DNA of 64,000 bases from Monosiga brevicollis MX1 (taxonomy: Eukaryota > Opisthokonta > Choanoflagellata > Craspedida > Salpingoecidae), in NCBI RefSeq assembly GCF_000002865.3, contig NW_001865042.1, forward strand, positions 1,222,207-1,286,206, read 5' to 3'. The notes beneath the pieces are model-generated. The model did not search any database and had not been told where the DNA came from. It was given only the letters and a program-made list of their open reading frames with translations. Positions within the stretch are counted from its first letter, which is position 1; every line of letters begins with the position of its first letter. Both the position numbers and the translations under genes were made by a program. Below, in pieces: positions 55,101 to 64,000 of this stretch.

Positions 55101-55691
55101 CACGTACAAATTCCACACGATACTGCGTCAGCCAGTGAAACGTCTTGAAGGTGAGGAGGAGGACAAAGAGCGAGACGAAGCGAATGTTGAATTCATCTCG
55201 GAAGATGGTCATGGCGAGTAGAATCTCCGTGAAGGTAAACCAGCCGCGCTCATACAGCCGCTATGGCCCGGGAGAGGGGAGCAGAGCAGGGAATGAGCAG
55301 CCGTGGGCGAGCAGGCAGGAAAAACTCGGATCATCTTGCACTGCATAAAAGCTGGCTCACCTCCACTTCGATGGGGCGCAGTGCTCCAAAGAACATGTAC
55401 TGGAAAGCTCGCACAACCGCAAGGACAAGCAGGACCATGAAGGCATAGATGGTCTAAGGGGCCAGCAGGATGCCGGGGCCAGAGAGTGCAAGCGGATCAT
55501 GGTGAAAACTGAGGCAGCAGCTTGAAGAGAGTTGAAAGTGGCCATGGTCTTCGACATACCAGCATGCTCAAGTTTGAGTTGTACAGCGCCACCATAGCAG
55601 GATAGTAGTGCTTGTGCTCCAAAAAGCTAAAATATACAGCACCGGCCGCTGCGCCACCCGCCAGGGCGAGATAGGGTAACACACGGACCAT
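52190..55691 (-). CDS. SYVN1: HRD1/synoviolin ERAD E3 ubiquitin ligase
   Basis: HRD1 is the multi-pass ER ligase that retro-translocates and ubiquitinates misfolded proteins. The ATG at 55691 starts the first membrane segment (YLALAGGAAAGAVYFSFLEH) and HYYPAMVALYNSNLSMLV. Following exons match HRD1: FMVLLVLAVVRAFQYMFFGA, FTEILLAMTIFRDEFNIRFV, LLLTFKTFHWLTQYRVEFV, MFHTRMISVTIFLTAADAAF, FYALPLHIIRDVFMTFR. Then come YPNATPEELASDNLCTICRE and the RING-H2 finger LPCGHIFHLNCLRSWLQQNQ with SCPTCRADIL. The C-terminus is Pro/Gly/Ala-rich and ends with a conserved-looking ELREIRQRRIRMLSG helix at 52190. Around 10 exons. Length and order fit the family. Confidence 0.93.
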
Positions 55692-57045
55692 GATTCACGT
55701 GCTGAAAGTCTCGGCTCGCCGCCACCCAAGATGCTTCCCGAGGCGCTGAACAACGAGCAGCAATGCCAGGCACCACCAAGGCAAACGGCCCCTGACACAG
55801 GTCAATGCACAGTATGCTTCCCGCTTGACGCGCCGTGCAGCAGCCAAGCACTCTGCCTGTACTGCCGCGATGGCCAGCGGCAGCGGGGCCTCCAAATGCA
55901 GTGAACCAACACACACACACACACACAGCGTTCAAAACAAACGAGAAACACGATAACGAAAATGAAGAAACCCAGTGACGTGTCGAGAAAGACACAGAGA
56001 GAGAGTGAGAAACAGAGAGAGAGAGAAAGAGACAGGGACAACGAGAGAAAGAGACAACGAGAGAAAGAGAGAGAGAGAAAGGAAAAGGAGTTGGGAGGAG
56101 AGTTGGGAGAAGGGGGTTTGTTTCCGGTTCGAGGGTTGAGAGAGGTTTGAGACACGCTACATGCGGATATGCATCCAGATACATGGATATGCCTGTGGCC
56201 GAAGCTTGGGAAGAGGAAGAGACAGAAGCGGTATCTCGGGTTGCAAAGCTGGAGTGGTTCATCCCGATCATGGAACAAGCCCTCGAGAAAGGGGTTATTT
56301 AATTTGTACGGTTTGAAGAGTCAAACAACAGCAAAGCCAGTCTTGGCGACTTGCCAGGCAAGGAGAAGAAGAAGGAGATGTCGAGAAGGAGGAAGAGGAA
56401 TGCTCAGTGGGTAGTCGTATGGTGGCCAGTTCAGCTAAAGCGCTTGGAAAAATTGCGACCGGAGACGCGCAGCGTCCGATGCCAAAGATGCTAGCTGATC
56501 GATCTCGAACTAGTCCAGGCGGAGAAGTAGCTTCAAGAAAGTCGTTTAGATTTATCAAAACAATCGGTAGTGCGAGTCGGCCGTCAGACGGACAGCTCAG
56601 AGATGTCGCTCTCCATACGCTCAAGCTGAGAGGCGCTGTTGTTGGCATTGAACCTGGATGGGAGCGAGAAGGATGATCCAAAGGGTCCAAAAAAACCAAA
56701 TGAGAGGGCAAACCTTGCAAAACACACTCATCAAGAAATCACAGTAAGAGCACACACACGCGAGCCAGCGATACAAAGAGGGTGCGAGCACACACACGTG
56801 AGCCAGCGATACAAAGAGGGTACGGAGAGGCCTGCAGAAAAAAAAAAAAGGATTTGGAAGCATGCAGCGAGGCACGGAAATAGTGTAACGCACCCCATGC
56901 CGCGGGCTTGTAGATGCACAGCGTAACTTGCTCGCTGCTTAGCCAACATGACGCCAACGTCGCGGGGCACTTGATTGCCTGCATTTCGGATCCAGACGTG
57001 CGTATAAGCGCAGCGCATGAAGCTATGACAACTACATTCAATGCC
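55692..57045. other. Intergenic region, possible small exon
   Basis: This lies between the HRD1 start and the kinase stop. It has CA (55910-55926) and GA-rich (about 55985-56090) microsatellites and two CACACACG-containing GCGAGCCAGCGATACAAAG repeats near 56757-56820. A plus-strand frame ending at 56676 (with EEECSVGSRMVASSAKALGK and SRKSFRFIKTIGSASRP) looks slightly protein-like but has no clear start or domain, so I do not call a gene. Confidence 0.4.
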
Positions 57046-60000
57046 TCAGATGTCCTTTCTCCTTCCGGTTCGATCCCCAAACAAACCTTGTGCCAGCTTT
57101 TCGTTTGCTTGTCGGAGCTCGCGAAGGATGGTAGCAAACGTCGGCCGTTGATTTGGTTCGAATTTCCAGCAACTAGTAAATCAGTCAAAGGTGAGTGCTG
57201 GTTGTCATTGCTGGGGCCACGACATGAGTGCGCTAGAGTGAAGGAATCTTGGAGTGACCTGACATACAGATTGCAAAGTGTCAGAAGAACAGAAGCACAT
57301 GTCAAGGGTAACTTTAGCCGTCGATGACCCGTGACTGCCGTCACCACTTCTCGGGCTGACAGCCCCAGCCACGGTAGCTCTCCCTAGGCAAAGCGAACAC
57401 ATTGGCGGCTGTTTGAGCAAGGGTGACCTGAATGCGCGCCTTCATCTGATCCCGCCTTGATCATTTGGGTGTCACTTACTCCCGAGGCCAATTCATACAC
57501 CAGGACACCAAAGGCATAGACGTCAGAGGCGGAGGAGAACGTATTGGTTTGCAGAGTTTCGGGTGCCATCCAGCGTACGGGCAGCCGGCGCTGCTTGCTT
57601 AAGGTACTACGACACACCAAGCACTTAAGTTGCCTGACCATGGTTCATACTCACTCATGGCAGGCTCTCAAGCGCCTGACTTGATAGATCGTGTGTCAGG
57701 GCACTCTCTATTCCGGTATGTACGTATTGCAAGCGAGACATACTGGTAGGTCTCGCTGGAGCGCAAGCGTGCGTGGCCCATATCGGCAATCTTGATGGTA
57801 TTACCCGAGCCAAGCAAGACGTTGCGGCAAGCCAGGTCGCGGTGGACAAAGCCCATTGCAGAAAGATAGTTCATGCCATCAGCAATCTGCATAGTCCAAA
57901 AGACGTGTTCTGGAGCACGCACTTCAATGTCGTCAGCACGACAGCGGCGTATGACACAGTGTAAGTCGCCATACTGCATCATCTCTGTCGCATGCAACAG
58001 GGGGGCGTGCTGCAGAACCACACCCAAGAGCCTATCGAGCACACACGCAAGCACCAGGCATGACTGTGAGACGAACTAAGAGCCGCTTGGTAGGAGGCAA
58101 GATCGCCTGGCTAGAACCCGATCTCAAGACACATTTTTACCGGAGCACGTTGGGGTGATGAAAATGGGACAGCACAAAAGCCTCATGCAAGAACTCGGCG
58201 CGCTCCTCCTGTACATCAACCCATCCCGCGTTGTGATGAGATGTTCAAGAGCGCCAATCCAAGGGGTAAAGGGCGGTTCATCTGCGTATGCACGTGTGCA
58301 GAACATGGCCTTCATACCTCGGTGGCATCTTTGCGTACGCTCTTAAGGGCCACATCCGTGGGTGGTCGCCCGCGAAGAATGGCCCTAAAAACGTCTCCAA
58401 ACTGGCCCTCACCAATTTTAAAGCTGATGCAATGCAGAGAGCGGTGCGCATAAGAAGAGGCAAAAAAAGGAGGGCAGGGGGAGAAAGTCAATGATTTGGT
58501 GAGACCAAGATCAAGGCAAAAGTCAAAGCAAGATGGACAACAAGGCCAGGCCGTGGACATTGTCGCGATCGCACCGGTGGGTCAGCTCTTGCGGCTTGAG
58601 CTCAAACGCCCGCAGATGACGTCGAATTTTTTCAGCAGCGGCGTCATGAAGGTTGGTAGGTATCGACCATGAAGCACGAGTCCCGCGTAGTGAGGGTGTG
58701 TTGGACCCCACCGCAATGGTCTCATCATCAACCAGCTCGTAGGGTTCATTTAGGGGGTCACACTCGGCCTGTTCTTTGCCATGCCCAGTGTTCAGGTCCA
58801 AGATGCGACAGCTGCCATGTCCCATGTCGTCAGGCTCCTCGAGGTCGTGCATCATGCTGGCTACATTGCTGTGGTCTGCAGTGCTCGGAGAAACATTGTT
58901 TGCATGGGGTCTCCATTGACCAGCAGGCAAAGCGTCAACGGGTTGGTAATAGATATGACCGTCCTCCTCGGACAGCTGCAGGTGGCTGTCCAGCACCAGC
59001 AGATCATCCAACTACGGGCAGTCGGGCAGCCGCAGCAGCAAGGGCCCGGGCAACCGCACATTGTTGCGTAAGCAAATTCATGCTTGGCAAAAGCAAACGT
59101 GACAGGCAAGAGGCATCAAGCCATGCCATGGGAACGCACCTGATGTAAAATCATGGTGATTGACGGCCGTGCAAGGCTGTCCCCTTGAAGACACATGTCG
59201 ATGAGGTCTTTCAGGGCCGCGGGGTATTCCTATGGGGGGGAAACCCGGGGACCTTTTGTGAAGCCCAAGACGAGCCGTGCGAGTGGGCACTGATGCAACT
59301 CATAAATGAATAAAATCAAGCAAAAAGACGTGTGACGGCTTACGTGTTGATTGTCGAACCAAAGTGAGCGCGCTAGGATGGCACGAATATAGTCCGCAGT
59401 GGTGGCAGAGCTGGCAGGGGGCAGGCCGGTCAAAACGTAGGTGGCCGTAGCGGCCCAGGAAAAGGCGTGACCTCGCTTCACAACGGCCGAACCGCCGATG
59501 CATTTGAAGGGCCAGGCGGCAGATATGATTTCTCGAGGGTCGGCGAACCATTCTGGGGCCAAGTATCGCGGATTGGCCCAAGCATGCAGTGTTTTTAACA
59601 AATTCAAGCGATCATCCAAGAGCTCATCGGCCGTCACAAGCTCGTTGATGGTTTTACTCTGCTGCAGCTGCGTGAGTGAGAGGCAATGCTCCAAGCCTGT
59701 GAGGATGGGGCCAAAGCGCTCACTCATGGCAATAGTGGCTGGCTGCACCAGGGGAAGGCCGCAGCAGGAGAGTTCGAGATAGTGAAGGCCTGAAGCTATG
59801 CCTTGGAGAATGGCCACGCGTTGACCCATGCGCATGCGCTTGGCGACGGGCGTTTTGATAAAGGTCACCAACGGCGTTGTGGCGGGATCGTGCAGCGTAA
59901 AAAAGAGAGTGGGCCCTGTTTCCTTGTCGATGATGGGCGTTTGCGCGCCATCCTCGAAGCGAATGCCTCGACGGTCCCATTTGAGAAGCTGCTGCACGTG

Positions 60001-61150
60001 TCGATGACCTTGTCTCTGAAGGGCGCGAGCCACAGCCAGCATGTGGGTGGCCTCCTTTGTAGGCTGGGTGGCAATCACGCTGACGGCCCGAATATCACCA
60101 AACGCCCCGAAAGATCCTTTCCAGGCCTGTCGCGTCTTCGTCTTCCAGATGAAGCCCTCCATCTCAAAGGATGCCAGAGGCAGTTGTCCGAACACTCCCG
60201 GTTCCTAGTTCGAGCCGGGGCAGCAGGGGAAACGTTGAGAGATGAAGTGACGGGCCATGGAGCCTACCGCGGCGCGTGCTTGGGCAAGAGACGAACAACC
60301 AGAGCGCATGGATATGATGCGGTGGCCCGAAGGAACGTACTGTTCGACGACGGCTACCTTGAGTTGGAACCATGGTGCCACGTCGCGAAGAGAGGCGCTA
60401 CAAGACAGAGCAACGGAGAGAACCACCGGTATTGAGAAAGCCAGAGGCAAAGGTTGGTCCCCGGGATGCCTTTACATTTGAAGCGGTGCAAGCCAATGGA
60501 ACGCACCCGCTCATGTTGTCCCGGCGGAGCAGCGGCGGGCAGGCGGCGAGTCAAAGCTCGGCGTGAGCAGCAAAAAAAATAAAAGACGCAGAGAGTGATC
60601 ACGAGGCCGCCAATGACGGTGAAGAGGATAGTGTAGAAGAGTACGTTGTCAGAAAGGGATGGGTTTGCGTCGGCCGTGCCGTTGACGTCCAGGGTGGTCA
60701 GCTCGGGAGTTGATGTCATCGTGGGGAGGGTGGCATCTTGAGCTATCACTTGATGGGGCCCGATCACGACCAGCAATGCCACCCCAGGTCTAGCAATAGC
60801 ATTGAGGGCGTGGGTAGCTGGAGGGTGCGCAAAAACGAGCATGAGGTGGAGTATGTGTGTTGAGTGCGGGGAGGGTCAGGAGGGGCGGGGTCAGGAGGGG
60901 CTTGGCAGCGCACCTCGCACGGTGCGGCAACCAGAACCTGGACAATCGTGCTGGGCCATAGGGAGGGGCACAGGGGTCCCAATTGTCACAAGGAAAAGGT
61001 TCTGCTCAAGGGCTTAAAGCCCGAGGCGCCATGGCCAATACCAAGGGGACCTGCACAGCCCTAAGTTGAGGCCCCGAGCCAACCAAGTCGAGTGTCGCGT
61101 TGGTGTCAGGGGCGTCCGGTTCGTCAGCAGAGCAGCTATAGCTCCCGAAC
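57046..61150 (-). CDS. Receptor-like tandem pseudokinase and tyrosine kinase
   Basis: A membrane segment ([20 protein letters not shown], about 60590-60650) is followed by a basic stretch. A degenerate kinase domain lies on exons at about 60195-59345 and 59230-59130. It has a kinase-like C-lobe ([35 protein letters not shown]) but no HRD or DFG. An acidic linker exon follows (about 59040-58560). Then comes a tyrosine kinase: [98 protein letters not shown] and [19 protein letters not shown], stop at 57046. DFG is replaced by DMG. The Lys, HRD Asp and PVRW tyrosine-kinase signature remain, so activity is expected. Upstream exons ([12 protein letters not shown], about 60910-61000; [20 protein letters not shown], about 61060-61140) look extracellular. 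The 5' end is unresolved, and the junction near 60400-60480 is uncertain. Confidence 0.8.
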
Positions 61151-61371
61151 ATACATACCTAATGCAACCTGACCAGAATGTTGGCCCACACCCGTCGTAT
61201 ACACGCGTCAAACACGGCACCAATCAAGCGCCACCCCAGTGAAAAAACAAGTCAATCAGGCAGGGACCGAGCCACGGGGACAGCGGCACAGGGCAGAGAG
61301 AGGGAGAGAGAGAGAGAGGAGGGGGCACAAGAACAGGTGCTTCTTCTTAACCACAACAAAAATTTCTGTGT

Positions 61372-61406
<35 letters not shown>

Positions 61407-61841
61407 TCGAAAATCAAGTGATTTGATTCGAACGTCAAAAATGAAAAAAAGTGAGTGTGAAAGAGATTTGGTGCGTGTACAGGTGCAGCGCTCGGGAGAA
61501 AGGAGAGGTGTTTTGATGAGGGAGGGTGTTTTGATGAGGAGGATGGCTTGCTCGTGTGGCAGGCTAGTCACTTGGCTCCTTAAAAAGACGACACGGCGGT
61601 GTTTGCACATGACTAGAATCGATTTGTCTGTTGTAGACTTTTGGGCAAAAAGAACGCTACAGGAATACAAAAATGGGGGTCAACACCTGGGTCAATCGAC
61701 CAGCCGGCCGTCAGTACAACGGTGGTGAACCAGGGGTGGGGCGCCATGTCCCTTCCAAGGAAAAGCAAATGAGGCAAGGTGATGTAGGAAGGATTGGGCT
61801 GTGCGTGTAGGGCACCTTCACGCGGCAAGGGGTGGCACGAC
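61151..61841. other. Repeat-rich intergenic region
   Basis: It contains a GA tract (about 61294-61320), a TG microsatellite (about 61367-61403) and a repeated TGTTTTGATGAGG-type segment at about 61508-61540. It may contain the true 5' exons of the kinase gene. Otherwise nothing is seen. Confidence 0.45.
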
Positions 61842-63131
61842 TAATTGGTGGCGATCATGCCAGCTGCAATTTCCTGAGGCTGCGGGCCATTCAGAAAAGA
61901 CGATCAAGGGTATGAGGACAACGGGCAGCCAAGGGAGTACGGGTGTTGGATAAGACGGGTGAGCAAAAGTGCGTACCGCGCCAATCTGCATAAATTCGAG
62001 CCAATCTGCTTGCGACGAGGGAATAAGTCCCATGCCCGAACACTTCCATGCCCCCAACGCCACGTACACCAAAGTCACGGCGGTATACGCCAGTTTGTGC
62101 ACCAAAAAATTGTCCTCGGCCGAGTCCTCAAAACGTTTAAACTCTGCACGGTCCAGCCAGCAGCATTGTCAGGTTGGGAGCCAGGCAAACCACCGCACTC
62201 AAAAGCACGATCCATGGTTCGACAAACGCCATTGGACAAAAACGGGCAGCAAGTCTGAACACAATGCGAACCGTTGTTAATGCTGAACAGGGAGCGGATG
62301 GGGTTGTACATGAGGTAGCCCAGAAAGCCAAATGTCCAAATGGTGATGGAAGAACCCATCATGTACATCATAAACAACGTCATGGGTAATTGATAGACCT
62401 GCTTCTCGACCACCTTCCAAGCCAGCTATACGATAGGTCCACAACATCCGCACGCCCAGCCGCGCAAGTGTTGACATTAGAGTGCTAAAACCAGTTGGGC
62501 TGGCAAGGGGCGGGACACGGGGGCACAAACCTTGTGCTTGAGTGCATGGCGCTGTGCGGCGCTCTCACCCGCACCGTCAGCATCCTGACTCCGCCAAAGA
62601 AACAAGCATTCGAGCGGTTGTGAGTATGATTCACACGCACGTCACCGTCCAAAGCGACTCAGCGAAAGGCAGGTCCTATTCAAATCTTTTTTCCCCGTGC
62701 GACCAGATCCTCTCCCAAGTTTGGAGGCACAACTGGACTTTGCCTCGCCAGTGCCTCAGCAAGGTATGCACGATACCTCCGACGACACGAGCCACGTGCA
62801 TAGAGACGACATACCTTGGCAATGGGACCCGCAGGCAGACCGACTGGTTGCAGCTTGTCGTCCGTCAACCTGTCACGAGTCGAGCCAAAGTGAGGTGAGG
62901 TGGCACTCATATTTTCCATCATATTGCAGGTGCCCAGGAGGTCCCGACGTGGCGCCTTGTCCCCAATATCTGGTCTTTTCCCCAATGCCACCCGCGCTGC
63001 CATATCACACAGATCACAGACACGGATACAGAGAGAGAGAGAGAGACAGAGGGAGACACACACACACACAGACAACGCGTAACGTACGCGACGGTGGCGA
63101 TTGAGGCGTAATCCAGCTGCCAGCGCTCCAT
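61842..63131 (-). CDS. EMC4: ER membrane protein complex subunit 4
   Basis: EMC4 is part of the ER membrane complex that inserts tail-anchored and multi-pass proteins. The ATG at 63131 starts a short exon (MERWQLDYASIATVA) that joins in phase to LTDDKLQPVGLPAGPIAK. A charged exon (AGESAAQRHALKHK) follows. The family core is VVEKQVYQLPMTLFMMYMMG (human [27 protein letters not shown]), then NPIRSLFSIN. A later exon gives KLAYTAVTLVYVALGAWKCS and GMGLIPSSQADWLEF (human SMGLLPTHASDWLAF). The last exon is EIAAGMIATN, stop at 61842. Predicted membrane segments and size, about 170-180 residues, fit the family. Confidence 0.9.
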
Positions 63132-63887
63132 CGTGCCCGTCTTCAGCTATCTATAGAAAAATACGCTTAAAATAGCCGATGGGTAGGTGAAACACGTCAA
63201 GTGAACGTGTTTGTGTATCTGACGTTGACGACGAGTTGAGCGACGCCTCAAAGTTGAAATTCTCTTGCTCTCTCTCTCTCTCATATATCACCCGCGCTCG
63301 ACTCGCTCACCGCGACCGACCCCCTCCCTGGACGACTTGGCCGCCCTGATTAACTTGACCGACGGTTCGGCCCGGTTGGATCGTATCTTGGACTGAGCTG
63401 ATTCCGTCCGAGCAAGCTGGTGACGGGCAGTCAACGGTGCATTCTGTAGGTTCTTCTCGCCTTTGTTGCTGCACTTGACAGCGGATCGCTCTGGTTGCTA
63501 TATCAGCTGCCTTTGTGTCAAACCGTGAGCGTGTGGGACCTCGGCGCGCTTGCTGGTCATTTCTCACTGCCTGTGCTGGCTTGGCTCATTCAACTTTACC
63601 ATTGACAACATTGCCTGCCCCTCGCTTGGCTTGCGCCTTGTCTTTGGTCACGTAGATGGTCGGTGCAGTCATGACGGCGTGAGCCGGGACAATACACGAG
63701 CTCTGCGGTCCTGTCGTTGAAAATTTGACCGATTGAGCGCTCAAATCGTTCTTGCAGACGGCATACGCCGCTTCAACATCTCAGGCGTTCTCGGGCCTAC
63801 CCATACCCTTTTCGGTCCGAGTTGACATTTGGCATTAGCTTTTGGTGACAGTGTTGCCCCGCCAGCAACCGGGGTGCACCCTGTACC
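63132..63887. promoter_or_regulatory. Divergent intergenic region between EMC4 and the last gene
   Basis: It contains a TC microsatellite (about 63266-63282). No gene is supported; a Gln/Arg-rich minus-strand frame at 63307-63567 has no domain content. Confidence 0.45.
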
Positions 63888-64000
63888 ATGGCCTCGCCCA
63901 ATTTGTCACAGAAAGCCAATGATCTACCCGCCTTGAGCAATGACGGGGACAACGAAGCGGCTGCCCGCCACCTCCAGTCTCGCCTTTTGGAGGCTCAGCC
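63888..64000 (+). CDS. First exon of an unknown gene, cut by the window edge
   Basis: The ATG at 63888 in the favourable context TACCATGG starts an uninterrupted frame to the end of the window (MASPNLSQKANDLPALSNDG, then DNEAAARHLQSRLLEAQ). The start is polar and then helical. Only 37 residues are visible, so no family can be named. Confidence 0.45.
   Translation, partial: MASPNLSQKANDLPALSNDGDNEAAARHLQSRLLEAQ

Noticed and set aside
10586-63131. Functional cluster of early secretory genes (YIF1, EDEM, HRD1, EMC4)
   Set aside because: They are spread over more than 50 kb among unrelated genes on both strands, so chance is the simpler reading.

Overview
This window is nuclear DNA from a unicellular eukaryote, most likely a choanoflagellate close to Monosiga brevicollis. 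The sequence shows GC-rich, closely packed genes on both strands, most split by many short GT-AG introns. The gene set includes a STING-like protein, a cGAS-like nucleotidyltransferase, a membrane-anchored tandem pseudokinase/tyrosine kinase, a reelin-like adhesion protein and conserved eukaryotic housekeeping genes. There is one 50-base run of N inside a CT microsatellite (a scaffold gap). I found no rRNA, tRNA, CRISPR array, transposase, reverse transcriptase or virus-like element. The species name is inference; no search was run.

Layout. 0.9-3.2 kb (-): unrecognised multi-exon gene. 3.7-4.6 kb (+): eIF3g. 5.2-7.2 kb (-): B3GNTL1-type GT2 glycosyltransferase. 7.3-10.0 kb (+): protein with 12-residue acidic repeats, a PDZ domain and a TPR-like segment. 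10.6-12.8 kb (+): YIF1. 13.1-15.6 kb (-): EDEM-type GH47 protein. 15.8-16.4 kb (-): small unknown protein. 17.4-20.0 kb (+): DEP domain fused to a MerA-like flavoprotein. 20.4-24.9 kb (-): ABCG half transporter. 26.6-29.9 kb (+): mucin-like, reelin-like membrane protein. 30.2-31.3 kb (-): sulfotransferase. 31.7-32.7 kb (+): STING. 33.0-33.9 kb (-): cGAS-like enzyme. 35.4-36.0 kb (+): linker histone H1. 36.7-44.6 kb (-): giant EF-hand/coiled-coil golgin-like protein. 45.5-46.9 kb (+): ankyrin protein. 47.2-48.9 kb (-): second EF-hand/coiled-coil protein, a paralogue of the giant gene's N-terminus. 49.7-52.0 kb (+): LRRC40. 52.2-55.7 kb (-): HRD1 ubiquitin ligase. 57.0-61.2 kb (-): receptor-like pseudokinase plus tyrosine kinase. 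61.8-63.1 kb (-): EMC4. 63.9 kb to the edge (+): first exon of an unknown gene.

The main biological signal is the neighbouring STING and cGAS-like pair. They are intronless, convergent and separated by only 268 bases. In animals these two proteins form one pathway: the nucleotidyltransferase makes a cyclic dinucleotide and STING, an ER membrane receptor, binds it. Here STING keeps four membrane segments and the ligand-binding domain but has no C-terminal signalling tail. The cGAS-like enzyme keeps the catalytic acids but has no zinc-ribbon insertion. A perfect 14-base palindrome lies 47 bases upstream of the chosen STING start.

Other points worth reading: a coiled-coil repeat array that is open in three frames and carries three indels summing to zero; a kinase with the pseudokinase-then-kinase order of JAKs but with a membrane anchor; an ankyrin gene with one repeat per exon and a first coding exon that is only ATG; and a DEP-flavoprotein fusion. 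Several genes act in the early secretory pathway (YIF1, EDEM, HRD1, EMC4), but they are not adjacent and I read no operon-like meaning into that.
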